Positions 1-8,503 of a stretch of 64,000 nt of DNA are shown one piece after another (position 1 is the first letter of the stretch; each line of letters starts with the position of its first letter). This stretch comes from Bifidobacterium sp. (GTDB lineage: Bacteria; Actinomycetota; Actinomycetes; Actinomycetales; Bifidobacteriaceae), in the NCBI GenBank assembly GCA_022640915.1, contig JALCCT010000004.1, positions 1-64,000 on the forward strand, read 5' to 3'. The notes under the pieces were generated by a model. It was not told the origin of the DNA, made no database searches, and saw nothing but the letters and a program-made list of their open reading frames with translations. Position numbers and translations under genes: made by a program.

Positions 1-79
1 CAACACTCTTAGGCACTATGTGCTATTGTTGTCTGCATTATACGGGATGCCTACTGCCATGGGTGATACGGCATAATTA

Positions 80-110
80 AAGGGTTCCAGGTATATTGCC
101 GGGAACCCTT
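80..110 (-). terminator. Terminator hairpin of tRNA-Ser
   Basis: A 9-bp perfect stem (80-88 with 102-110) lies just 3' of tRNA-Ser on the minus strand. The run of T after it is weak, so this is a likely but not ideal intrinsic terminator. Confidence 0.6.
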
Positions 111-114
111 ATTG

Positions 115-199
115 CGGACAGGGCGGGATTCGAACCCGCGGTGGATTGCTCCACAACGGTTTTCAAGACCGTCTCCTTAGGCCGCTCGGACACCTGTCC
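115..199 (-). tRNA. tRNA-Ser (anticodon TGA)
   Basis: On the minus strand a 7-bp acceptor stem (193-199 with 116-122) closes a class II tRNA with a long variable arm. The anticodon loop reads CTTGAAA with anticodon TGA, and the T arm GGTTCGAATCC-type sequence is present. CCA is not encoded. It lies 184 bp downstream of serS on the same strand, so the synthetase and a substrate tRNA are neighbours. Confidence 0.93.
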
Positions 200-383
200 A
201 CTGTGTCTTGCACGCGAGGCACAAGGCGTAATCATAACTGTCGAAATCGACATTGCCAACAAAGCATAAAAACACCGCAACAGGCGATGGACCTACCAGC
301 CGTATGCGTCAACGACTCATACAGATACATAGCATCTGACCCAGCACTGGTCTTCGCGTTCTACCCGCAGTATGCGGTGAAGC

Positions 384-1670
384 TCATGCCTCCCAAGCCG
401 TTGGCTCAATGACCTCCCGGCCGCCCATGTACGGGCGCATCGCCGCAGGAATCTCAATCGAGCCGTCGGCCTGCTGGTGATTCTCCATGATTGCAACAAG
501 CCAGCGCGTGGTGGCCAGGGTGCCGTTCAGCGTGGACACCGAACGGGTCGAACCGTCGTCGAGCCGTTCGCGGATATTTAAGCGCCGCGCCTGGTATTCC
601 GTGCAGTTCGAAGTGGAGGTCAGCTCGCGGTACCGGCCTTGCGTCGGCACCCACGCCTCGTTGTCGAACTTGCGGGCGGCCGAGGAGCCCAAGTCGCCAG
701 CAGCAGTATCAATGGTGCGGTAGGGCACCTCGACCTTGTGCAGCATCTCCTCTTCCATCGCGAGCAGGCGCATGTGCATGTCGCGCGAGTCCTCCTGCTT
801 GCAGTAGACGAACATCTCTACTTTGTCGAACTGGTGGACGCGGATGATGCCGCTCGTGTCCTTGCCTGCAGCCCCAGCCTCGCGCCGGTAGCAGCTCGAC
901 CAGCCGGCATAGCACAGCGGGCCCTTGCTCAGGTCGAGGATCTCGTTCTCGTGCATACCGGCGAGCGCCACTTCGGAGGTGCCGACCAGATACTGGTCAT
1001 CGGGGTCGCGAAGCCGGTAGATCTCATCGGCGTGCGAATTGAGGAAGCCCGTCCCGGCCATGATCTCCGGACGCACCAGCGTCGGCGTGATAGTCAGTGT
1101 GAAGCCTTCAGACTCGGCCTGATCAACCGCCATCGTCAGCATGGCGATCTGCAGGCGCGCGACCGCACCACGCAAGAAGTAGAAGCGCGATCCGGAGACT
1201 TTCGCGCCCCGGCGCATGTCAATGCCGGCCACACCGAGGCCCAGCGCTAAGTGATCTTTCGGTTCGAAGCCCTCGGCCGCAAAATCACGAATCTGACCGA
1301 CCTTCTTGACTACGACGTAATCATCCTCGCCACCTTCGGGCGCCTCCGGCTCGACAACATTCGACAGCTTCCACATCGCACTGGTGTAGGCCTCAGCCGC
1401 CTCGTCGGATGTCGACTTGTACTGCGACACGTTTGCGGACAGTTCCTTGGTGCGCGCGATGAGTGCCGCCTTCTCGTCGCCCTTGGCCGCAGCGACCTGC
1501 TTGCCGAACGCCTTCTGCTCGGCGCGCGCCGCCTCGAAGGCCTTGAGCGAGGAACGCCGCGATTCGTCGGCATTGAGCACTTCGTCCACAAGCTCCACGG
1601 ACTCTCCGCGTTTGCGTTGCGACTCTCTCACGATATCGGCATGGTCACGTATGAATTGGATATCAAGCAT
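384..1670 (-). CDS. serS: Seryl-tRNA synthetase
   Basis: Charges tRNA-Ser (and tRNA-Sec where present) with serine in the cytoplasm. The 428-residue length is normal for the family. The N-terminal part begins MLDIQFIRDH and forms the long antiparallel coiled-coil arm (about residues 30-110, many Lys/Glu/Ala). The class II catalytic core follows, with the motif 2 stretch around CYRREAGAAGKDT and the motif 3 region near the C terminus (NGTLATTRWLVAIMEN). An open frame extends 51 codons further upstream, but that extension has no family similarity, so the start is placed at 1670. A tRNA-Ser gene follows downstream. Confidence 0.97.
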   Translation of the reverse strand: MLDIQFIRDHADIVRESQRKRGESVELVDEVLNADESRRSSLKAFEAARAEQKAFGKQVAAAKGDEKAALIARTKELSANVSQYKSTSDEAAEAYTSAMWKLSNVVEPEAPEGGEDDYVVVKKVGQIRDFAAEGFEPKDHLALGLGVAGIDMRRGAKVSGSRFYFLRGAVARLQIAMLTMAVDQAESEGFTLTITPTLVRPEIMAGTGFLNSHADEIYRLRDPDDQYLVGTSEVALAGMHENEILDLSKGPLCYAGWSSCYRREAGAAGKDTSGIIRVHQFDKVEMFVYCKQEDSRDMHMRLLAMEEEMLHKVEVPYRTIDTAAGDLGSSAARKFDNEAWVPTQGRYRELTSTSNCTEYQARRLNIRERLDDGSTRSVSTLNGTLATTRWLVAIMENHQQADGSIEIPAAMRPYMGGREVIEPTAWEA

Positions 1671-1922
1671 GGCTACCAGCGTAATGCCGCAAGTCGACAC
1701 GCAAGCACAGACACGTAAGCACAGACGTCGCCACGTACTCACCGCTGTGCCCGTCGCGTGCCCGCCATCGGCATACCCTAGCGCGCACGTGGTGGCAGTT
1801 GCGCGCATATAGCCCTGCAGCACGCATATGGTGGCGCATCGTCCCGCTGATATTCGTGCAGGAATCGTTGATGTCTAATTCGCGCGGGGTGTTTCCTACT
1901 GCGAACGCGCACAATAGAAGGC

Positions 1923-3059
1923 ATGCCTACCACTGCGCTCATTGTTATCGCTTGCATCGCCGCCGTCATAGTGCTCATTGTCGCGACCGTGCTCGGCGTG
2001 CGCGCATATCGGCGGCACCGCATGACAAGGGCGCTTGCGCGACGTGGCAAGGATCAGGTCCATTACGCGTTTATCATCAATCCTTCCAAGCCGCAGGCCG
2101 CCGGACTGCGGGAACATATCGAGGGGTTCTGTAGGCACAAAAAACTCACTCAGGTCGAATTCATCGACACCCAGCTAGACAAAGACGGTCGTGAATGCGC
2201 TCTCGAGGCGCTCGACCATGGCGCCGATGTGCTGATCGCGGTGGGCGGAGACGGCACCGTGCGCACGGTGGCCAGCGTGGTCTCGGGCACTAGGCACACG
2301 CTGGGCATCATCCCCATCGGCACGGGAAACCTGTTCGCGCGTAATATGGGCATTCCGATCGATGATGTCGACGCTGCGCTTACCGTGGCCACGTCGCATG
2401 GTTCTCGTCAGGTCGACATGGGCCGGCTTTCGCTGCTGGACCAGCCGCAGGAAGAGAACGGGCATGCATTCCTGATTATCGCTGGCATCGGCTTCGACGC
2501 GCTCATGATCGGCGACACCGACCCCCAGCTGAAGAAAAACATCAGTTGGTTGGCATATTTCGTCAGCGGATTCCGGCACTTGTTCTCGCCCAAATACCGT
2601 GGCACGATCACGTTGACCGGCACGGACGGCGAGATTCACAGTTCCACAAGCGTGGCATTCCGCACGTTCTTGGCTGGCAATTGCGGGCAGATTCCCATGG
2701 TTTCGCTTATGCCCGAGGCCACCTATGACGATGGACTGCTCGATTTCGAGCTGATCGACACCTCGGGCGGCATCATCGGTTGGGCGAATCTTTTCGGTGA
2801 CATGGTGCATCAGACAATGACGGGCAAACCGTCGCAAAGCCCGCTATCGACCAATTCCACCCTCGACCAGATCCAGGGCATCAGCGCGGAAATCACGTTG
2901 GAACGCAAGGCTTTGGCACAGGTCGACGGCGATATCGTAGGTGAGACTAAGCATCTTCGCTTCGACGTGGAGCATCAGGCGCTGCGTGTGCGCGTGCCAC
3001 AACTGGGTGAGCCAGGATCCGCCGGCATTGGGGCGTCTTCTTCATCGGCACTGCGATGA
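1923..3059 (+). CDS. Diacylglycerol kinase-like lipid kinase with N-terminal membrane anchor
   Basis: A lipid kinase of the DagK/YegS/sphingosine kinase superfamily. Residues about 4-27 form one hydrophobic segment followed by basic residues, so the kinase domain should sit on the cytoplasmic face of the membrane. The nucleotide-binding motif GGDGT is at residues 108-112 and the second family motif, PIGTGNLFARN, at about 131-141. The C-terminal half has the two-layer beta fold usual for the family, ending in a Ser-rich tail. The start is preceded by AGAAGG. It is divergent from serS, 250 bp away. The substrate (diacylglycerol, another lipid or a bifidobacterial glycolipid precursor) cannot be told from sequence. 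Confidence 0.88.
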   Translation: MPTTALIVIACIAAVIVLIVATVLGVRAYRRHRMTRALARRGKDQVHYAFIINPSKPQAAGLREHIEGFCRHKKLTQVEFIDTQLDKDGRECALEALDHGADVLIAVGGDGTVRTVASVVSGTRHTLGIIPIGTGNLFARNMGIPIDDVDAALTVATSHGSRQVDMGRLSLLDQPQEENGHAFLIIAGIGFDALMIGDTDPQLKKNISWLAYFVSGFRHLFSPKYRGTITLTGTDGEIHSSTSVAFRTFLAGNCGQIPMVSLMPEATYDDGLLDFELIDTSGGIIGWANLFGDMVHQTMTGKPSQSPLSTNSTLDQIQGISAEITLERKALAQVDGDIVGETKHLRFDVEHQALRVRVPQLGEPGSAGIGASSSSALR

Positions 3060-3148
3060 CAGCATGGCGCATTGAACGAAAACACAAGTTCGATGCCGCA
3101 GCAATAAATTGAGGCCTCCAACCGGAAAACGAAACCGCCGATCAGCGC

Positions 3149-3991
3149 TCAGCTCACATCGGCGGCAACACGGGCTACATGCAAGGTCAGGTACGCGACC
3201 TCATCATCGGTAAGACTCGCGTTCAGCCGCAGCTGTATGACTGCGGCTATTTTCCATGCGCAGTCCCCGGCACCCGCATAAGCCTGGCGGATTGAATTCA
3301 CGATCGGCTCCGGTTCATTGACAAGCTGCCGATTCTGGCTGATGCGCACAAACAGATAGCGTAGATGGGTAATGAAACGTCCGACGCTCACACTGTGCTG
3401 GTCGATTGTGATCGAATAGGTCTGTTCGACGATCGCGAGAATCTGCTGCAGGATGCCGGTCATCTTATAGGTATATGACAAATCGCCTGTCGAAAATCCG
3501 GCGTTGACCAAATGCAATGCAAATGCCACCGCTTCCTTTTGCGGCAGCGCATCATCCAAATGTCGGTTGAGCTCATTCAGCAACTGTTCCGCCACTGCGT
3601 ATTCACGCCCGTATAGTGAACGAACCTCAGCCTGCAACGGGTAGACGATACTGCCTGCGTGCCGGGCGCGGCGCAAGGCGCCTGTCACATGGTCGGCCAG
3701 CGACATGACCAAGGTAGGTTGGGTCTCGCATTGCTCGGCGAGGCCGACCTTGGCCATAGCCTCGGTGACCAAACGAATGATTTCCGGTGGAATCTCGGAG
3801 AGCAGCTCCGCGAGATGATCAGGGTCGCGCCCATCGGAAGGAACGAAGGTTCTGATTACTTTCGCGTTGTCGATCTGCTGGCCGGGCCGGGCCTTGAACC
3901 CCAAGCCACGCCCGGTGAGAATCACCACACCATCCCCCCGCTTGGCGAGGACGACATTGTTATTGAACACGCGAAGTATCTCCAAGAACAT
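3149..3991 (-). CDS. fruT: BglG/LicT-family transcription antiterminator
   Basis: An RNA-binding antiterminator that, when unphosphorylated on its inhibitory site and phosphorylated by HPr as required, binds a RAT hairpin and stops terminator formation. Residues 1-55 are the CAT RNA-binding domain (FLEILRVFNNNVVLAKRGDG), followed by two PRD domains (about 65-170 and 175-280) with conserved His residues (for example LADHVTGALRRA). It lies downstream of the IIBCA gene on the same strand, and a RAT-like site overlaps a terminator in that gene's leader. In B. breve UCC2003 the equivalent pair is named fruT and fruA. A GTG 18 bp upstream is an alternative start. The ATG at 3991 was preferred because family members begin at the CAT domain. 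Confidence 0.88.
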   Translation of the reverse strand: MFLEILRVFNNNVVLAKRGDGVVILTGRGLGFKARPGQQIDNAKVIRTFVPSDGRDPDHLAELLSEIPPEIIRLVTEAMAKVGLAEQCETQPTLVMSLADHVTGALRRARHAGSIVYPLQAEVRSLYGREYAVAEQLLNELNRHLDDALPQKEAVAFALHLVNAGFSTGDLSYTYKMTGILQQILAIVEQTYSITIDQHSVSVGRFITHLRYLFVRISQNRQLVNEPEPIVNSIRQAYAGAGDCAWKIAAVIQLRLNASLTDDEVAYLTLHVARVAADVS

Positions 3992-4117
3992 TCCTTCCCG
4001 CTTCTGCACTACTGCATTGAATCACTAACTGTACTGATGCGCTGGACGCGCACGCTCCCTATATAACGGATCCTATGCGCAGCCAGTACATCAGCACAAT
4101 TCAATCAGACTTACCCA

Positions 4118-4157
4118 GCGCATGTGGCACTGCCGTGTCCAACAATGCCACATGCGC
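4118..4157. repeat. Inverted repeat between fruA and fruT
   Basis: Perfect 12-bp arms (4118-4129 and 4146-4157) with a 16-nt spacer lie just after the fruA stop. There is no T tract on either strand, so it is more likely an RNA-processing or partial termination hairpin inside the fruA-fruT transcript than a strong terminator. Confidence 0.5.
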
Positions 4158-4175
4158 ATGTGCACTCCAATGAGA

Positions 4176-6293
4176 TCAGTGCACGATATCCAGCACAGGA
4201 TCGCCCGCCTGCACATCCTTGCCGATCTGTGGCGTCACGCTGCCAAGCGCGGCAGTATTGGTGACGGTGATGAGCGTCGTGGTGCTATGCCCCGCCTCCT
4301 TGACCTTATCAAAGTCAACTGCGACCAGCGTATCGCCAACGTTAACACGCTGGCCGTTGACCACGGCAACAGTGAAACCGTCACCATTCATCTGCACCGT
4401 ATCGATGCCGACATGAACCAGCACCTCCACGCCGTCATCAGTCGCGATGCCAAAAGCGTGACCGGTTTCGGCCACGGTACGCAGCGTTCCGGCCACCGGG
4501 GAGACGACAGTCGAACTCGTCGGCTGGATGCCGACCCCTTCGCCCAGCGCCCTAGACGCGAACACCGGATCGCCAGCGTCATCCAGCGAGACAACATGGC
4601 CACAGATCGGTGCAGCTACAACGGTTGTTGCCGTAGCGGTTGCCGTAGCGGTTGCCGTAGCGGTTGCCGTAGCAGTGGAAGCCGTCTGAATTGAGCCCGC
4701 AGCAGTGTCGGACTTCAGTGCAGCTTTTTCTTCGGGCGTACGGTAGTCGAAGAAGATAATGCCAAACATTGCGACGCAGAAGGCTACGGCGATAGAAATC
4801 GCATAGACCCAAACCTGGTTGAAGATCGGGATGGTCAGCAGCGAGGTGAAGGCGAAGCCGTTCGCGGTAACGCCATGGACTGCGGCACCTTTGACCACGG
4901 AGGGGAAAAGCCAGCCGAGGACGGCGATGGTCACACCACCGGCTGCGCAGCCCGGCAGCATGCGGCTGTAGATCTTTTTGTAGCGAAGATGGATACCGTA
5001 GAGGCTGGGTTCGGATACACCGCCAAGCAGGCCGGCGAGCAGCGCACCGAGCGAAAGCTGGCGCATGTCCTTGTCCTTGTCGCGGATGGAGAGGTACAAC
5101 ACACCGGCGGTGGCACCGAAGCAAGCGAAGTTCCATGTGCCCATCGGACCCTGGATGAAGTCGTAGCCGAGCGTGTTGAGGTTGAGCAGCATCAGGGCGT
5201 TGAGCGGCCAATGCAAGCCGAGCGGCACCAGGAACGGGTAGAGCATTGGGATGATGATGGCGAGCACGAATGGCACGTAGTGGTTCAGCCATGCCAGGCC
5301 AATGCCGAGATAATTGCCTGCAAAAACGCCGAGCGGGCCAATGAGGTAAGCGCTCAGCGCACCGACGATCACCATGCACAGGAACGGCACGAAAACGATC
5401 TGCACGCTTTCGGGGATGATTTTGTTCAGGCCCTTGTACACCAGCGCCAGCACAGCGGCCATGAGTAGCGGCACAAACACGTTGCCGCTGTAGTCGTTGA
5501 GGATCATCGGCAGGCCGAAGACCTTGGCCGTGCAGATCTGGGTTCCGAGCGCCTTGTTCGGCACGCAGGAGATGGCGTCACTCCAGCCTCGTAGGGAGGT
5601 AAGATCCACGCCAGTGACCGCCGAGACAGCCGTGAGGGAAATACCTTTGCCCTTGCCCAGAAACATGCTCATGAACTGCGGGGTCATGAGCATGCCCATG
5701 ATGGCGCCGCCGAGCCACGGGTCGACCTTGAGCTTCTTGGCCGCATTGTACGCGATCATGATGGGCAAGAAGTAGAACACGCCCTTCCAGATGGCCTCGA
5801 TGAAGACCAGGCCAGTGCTTGTCTCAGATCCGTCGATAACGTTAATCGAGATGAGCAAGTTGATCAGCGCGATGAACAGCGACGCACCGAGCAGCACGGC
5901 CAGAATCGGACGGAACGAATCGGACAGATACTCGAAGAAGGAATTCACCCAAGCATTCTTGCTCTTGCCTTTGGCGTGGGCCTCGGCTTTGACATCGGCG
6001 TTCGTCTCAGTCTCTCTGGACTTGACAGTACCGCCAGCGCGACCCGCCATTTCGGGCAATTCCATAACCTCTTCGTATACGGTGGCAACTGCGCCGCCGA
6101 TGACAACTTGATAACGGTTTCCGGACTGCGCAACCGCTCCCAGCACACCCTTGATGGCCTCCATGCGTTTCTGGTCGACCTTGCTATTGTCAAACAGTTC
6201 AAAACGCAGTCGCGTGGCGCAGTGCGTCAATGTTTTGACGTTCTGTGCGCCGCCGATAGCGGAGATGATCTGTGACGCTCGTGATTCAGCCAT
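4176..6293 (-). CDS. fruA: PTS IIBCA permease, fructose/beta-glucoside type
   Basis: A single-chain PTS transporter that takes up and phosphorylates a sugar using HPr~P. Order: EIIB at residues 1-90 with the phosphorylated Cys25 (THCATRLRF), EIIC with about ten membrane segments (about 125-480), a Thr/Ala linker (about 540-565), then a Crr-like EIIA with His612 and active His627 (VLVHVGIDTV). Start 6293 has GGAGG seven bases upstream. The close B. breve homologue FruA phosphorylates fructose at C-6, giving fructose-6-phosphate directly to the bifid shunt. That specificity is inferred here from domain order and the fruT neighbour. Glucose or a beta-glucoside remains possible. Expression is probably controlled by antitermination (see the RAT site). 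Confidence 0.9.
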   Translation of the reverse strand: MAESRASQIISAIGGAQNVKTLTHCATRLRFELFDNSKVDQKRMEAIKGVLGAVAQSGNRYQVVIGGAVATVYEEVMELPEMAGRAGGTVKSRETETNADVKAEAHAKGKSKNAWVNSFFEYLSDSFRPILAVLLGASLFIALINLLISINVIDGSETSTGLVFIEAIWKGVFYFLPIMIAYNAAKKLKVDPWLGGAIMGMLMTPQFMSMFLGKGKGISLTAVSAVTGVDLTSLRGWSDAISCVPNKALGTQICTAKVFGLPMILNDYSGNVFVPLLMAAVLALVYKGLNKIIPESVQIVFVPFLCMVIVGALSAYLIGPLGVFAGNYLGIGLAWLNHYVPFVLAIIIPMLYPFLVPLGLHWPLNALMLLNLNTLGYDFIQGPMGTWNFACFGATAGVLYLSIRDKDKDMRQLSLGALLAGLLGGVSEPSLYGIHLRYKKIYSRMLPGCAAGGVTIAVLGWLFPSVVKGAAVHGVTANGFAFTSLLTIPIFNQVWVYAISIAVAFCVAMFGIIFFDYRTPEEKAALKSDTAAGSIQTASTATATATATATATATATTVVAAPICGHVVSLDDAGDPVFASRALGEGVGIQPTSSTVVSPVAGTLRTVAETGHAFGIATDDGVEVLVHVGIDTVQMNGDGFTVAVVNGQRVNVGDTLVAVDFDKVKEAGHSTTTLITVTNTAALGSVTPQIGKDVQAGDPVLDIVH
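4627..4674 (-). repeat. 12-bp tandem repeat coding the EIIC-EIIA linker
   Basis: Four tandem copies of a 12-bp unit (GTTGCCGTAGCG on the plus strand, last base of the fourth copy changed) encode an alternating Thr-Ala stretch. Gain or loss of a unit keeps the frame and changes the linker by four residues. Confidence 0.9.
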
Positions 6294-6361
6294 CTCATTC
6301 CTCCCTTAGGATCTCTCTAGTTACCAATTGTTGTTGCAAATCCTCACAAAGTTGCAGGAAT

Positions 6362-6409
6362 AAAAAAGACCTGAGGTATAGATAGCCCACTATCTATACC
6401 TCAGGTCTT
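6362..6409 (-). terminator. Leader terminator of fruA
   Basis: A perfect 20-bp stem (6366-6385 with 6390-6409) with a 4-nt loop is followed on the minus strand by six T. It lies upstream of the fruA start, not downstream of a gene, so it acts as a leader terminator. Its 5' arm overlaps the RAT site at 6403-6433. Confidence 0.85.
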
Positions 6410-6433
6410 GCGTCTTCACTCGAGTTGCAACCC
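6403..6433 (-). promoter_or_regulatory. RAT antiterminator site for the LicT-type regulator
   Basis: On the minus strand the 31 nt begin GGGTTGCAACT and end GCAAGACCT. This follows the BglG/LicT RAT pattern, where a conserved GG-TTG-ACT half pairs across to a GCA-AACC half. The last seven bases are shared with the terminator's 5' arm, the mutually exclusive layout used by this regulator family. Confidence 0.7.
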
Positions 6434-6450
6434 TGCAATGAATTTTTTCA

Positions 6451-6479
6451 AGTATAGATCGTTCCACGCCTATCAGCAA
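6451..6479 (-). promoter_or_regulatory. Predicted promoter of fruA-fruT
   Basis: On the minus strand TTGCTG (6474-6479) is separated by 17 bp from TATACT (6451-6456). Transcription would begin about 6444, some ten bases before the RAT site, so the leader would carry RAT and terminator in the expected order. Confidence 0.6.
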
Positions 6480-6617
6480 ATCGGAGTGTCGAATCTGCCG
6501 CTATGGCGACGAGGCGCTCAACCAAACAAGAAATCCAACCACCTAAACTTTCGAATTGTGAAGCAACCGCCTATCTCCAGAGGCACGCAAATCGCGGCAC
6601 AGTGGCACAATGGTGGC

Positions 6618-8291
6618 ATGGTTGCAATTAATGCGGGCAAGCCCGCCACCCCAGCTGATCTGATCGATGTCGATGAAGTCGTCGGCAAATATTACGACTG
6701 CATTCCCGACCCCGCAAACCCCGAGCAGCGTGTCTCCTTCGGCACCTCCGGACACCGCGGCTCCTCGTTGAAGACCTCCTTCAACGAAGCCCATATCGTG
6801 TCCATCTCCCAAGCTATCGCCGAATATCGCAAGGCCGCCGGCGTTACCGGACCGCTCTACATCGGCCGAGATACGCATGCGCTCTCCGATCCGGCGCAGA
6901 AAACCGCCATCGAAGTGCTGGTCGCTAACGGCGTGCACGTACGCATCGATTCGCGCGACGACGTCGTCCCGACCCCGGTAATCTCGCAGGCCATCCTGAC
7001 CCATAATCGCGCGCAGGACGGCACGCAACGTTTCGCAGGCGAGGGCCTGGCCGATGGCATCGTCGTCACTCCGTCGCACAACCCACCCACTGACGGCGGT
7101 TTCAAGTACGATCCAGTCACCGGCGGCCCCGCTCCAGCCGACGTGACCGAACGCATCGCCAGGCGAGCCAACGAGCTGCTGGGAAGCTACCAGTCAGTCA
7201 AGCGCGTGCCCTACGAGCAGGCCATTGCCTCCGATCTGGTCGAGCGTTTCGATTATCGCGATCACTATGTGTCCGATTTAGGCAACGTCATCGACTTCGA
7301 CGTGATTCGTTCCTCCAGCGTGCGCCTGGGCATTGATCCATTAGGTGGCGCCTCAGTGAACTACTGGCCGCTTATCAATGAGAAGTTCGGTCTGGATATC
7401 GGCGTGGTGCGCCCCAAGGTCGACCCCACTTGGAGTTTCATGACCCTCGATCACGACGGCAAGATCCGCATGGATCCCAGCTCCCCTTACGCCATGAAGG
7501 GGTTGGTGGATGAGTTGAATGCCGGAGCGTGGGACAAGTACGATCTAGTCGGCGGCACCGACCCGGATGCAGACCGCCACGGCATCGTGTGCCCGAACTG
7601 GGGCGTCATGAACCCGAACCACTATATCGCCGTCTGTGTCGAGTACCTCTTCAGTGGCAATCGCCCGGACTGGCCCAAGAACGCCGGCATCGGCAAGACG
7701 CTGGTCTCTTCGAGTCTCATTGACCGCGTCGCCGCATCAATCGGTGCAAAGCTAGTCGAAGTGCCTGTCGGTTTCAAGTGGTTCGTGGATCCGCTGTTCT
7801 CCGGCGAAGTTGCCTTCGGCGGTGAGGAGAGCTCCGGCATGAGCTTCCTGCGCAGGGACGGCCATGTGTGGACGACTGATAAGGATGGAATCATCCCCGA
7901 TCTATTGGCTGCAGAAATCACCGCGCGCACCGGCAAGAACCCGGCGCAGCTGCATCAGGCGCAGGTCGAGCATTTCGGCGAGAGCTGGTACAGGCGCGTC
8001 GACACGCCGACCACGCTTGAGCAAAAGCTCAAGTTCGCAGGGCTCAACGGCGACGATGTCACTGCCACCACACTGGCCGGTGAAGACATCACCGCCAAAC
8101 TCACCGTCGCACCGGGTAATAACGCCCCCATCGGCGGCCTAAAAGTCACAACCAAGGACAACTGGTTCGCGGCCCGCCCCTCCGGCACCGAGAACATCTA
8201 CAAGGTCTATGCTGAGTCCTTCGAATCCCCCGCGGCGCTGGACAAGATCCTCGAAGAGGCCACTGTGGTCGTAGACAAGGCGCTTGCGTAA
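6618..8291 (+). CDS. pgm: Phosphoglucomutase (alpha-D-glucose)
   Basis: Interconverts glucose-1-phosphate and glucose-6-phosphate, linking glycogen and sugar-nucleotide metabolism to the bifid shunt. The 557 residues match the bacterial Pgm length. The phosphoserine loop is [11 protein letters not shown] with Ser153, the metal loop is DPDADRHG (about residue 314), the sugar loop GGEESSG follows, and the phosphate loop [10 protein letters not shown] is near the C terminus. The frame is open 70 codons upstream, but the ATG at 6618 (MVAINAGKP) fits the family, and an upstream start would run through the fruA control region. Confidence 0.96.
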   Translation: MVAINAGKPATPADLIDVDEVVGKYYDCIPDPANPEQRVSFGTSGHRGSSLKTSFNEAHIVSISQAIAEYRKAAGVTGPLYIGRDTHALSDPAQKTAIEVLVANGVHVRIDSRDDVVPTPVISQAILTHNRAQDGTQRFAGEGLADGIVVTPSHNPPTDGGFKYDPVTGGPAPADVTERIARRANELLGSYQSVKRVPYEQAIASDLVERFDYRDHYVSDLGNVIDFDVIRSSSVRLGIDPLGGASVNYWPLINEKFGLDIGVVRPKVDPTWSFMTLDHDGKIRMDPSSPYAMKGLVDELNAGAWDKYDLVGGTDPDADRHGIVCPNWGVMNPNHYIAVCVEYLFSGNRPDWPKNAGIGKTLVSSSLIDRVAASIGAKLVEVPVGFKWFVDPLFSGEVAFGGEESSGMSFLRRDGHVWTTDKDGIIPDLLAAEITARTGKNPAQLHQAQVEHFGESWYRRVDTPTTLEQKLKFAGLNGDDVTATTLAGEDITAKLTVAPGNNAPIGGLKVTTKDNWFAARPSGTENIYKVYAESFESPAALDKILEEATVVVDKALA

Positions 8292-8310
8292 CAGAGTCTG
8301 AGATTCCGTC

Positions 8311-8344
8311 AGGGGGTGGCTGTCAGCAACGACAGCCACCCCCT
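8311..8344 (+). terminator. Terminator of pgm
   Basis: A perfect 14-bp GC-rich stem (8311-8324 with 8331-8344) lies 20 bp after the pgm stop, followed by a short T-containing stretch. Confidence 0.7.
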
Positions 8345-8503
8345 GCTATTTCCCCTCCACGCGTGCCTTCCCTTCGCCCGCTCGCCCTGCGTCCTGTACC
8401 TGTTTTCTCCCCGGTGCACTAGGGCACCCGCACAAGCCTCATTACCATACGGGCATCGTGCAGCAGCTGCCTTATCTCTTGCGTCACTCGTACTGTGGTC
8501 TTC

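Noticed and set aside
4627..4674. Possible CRISPR or iteron array
   Set aside because: The 12-bp units have no spacers and code an in-frame Thr-Ala linker.
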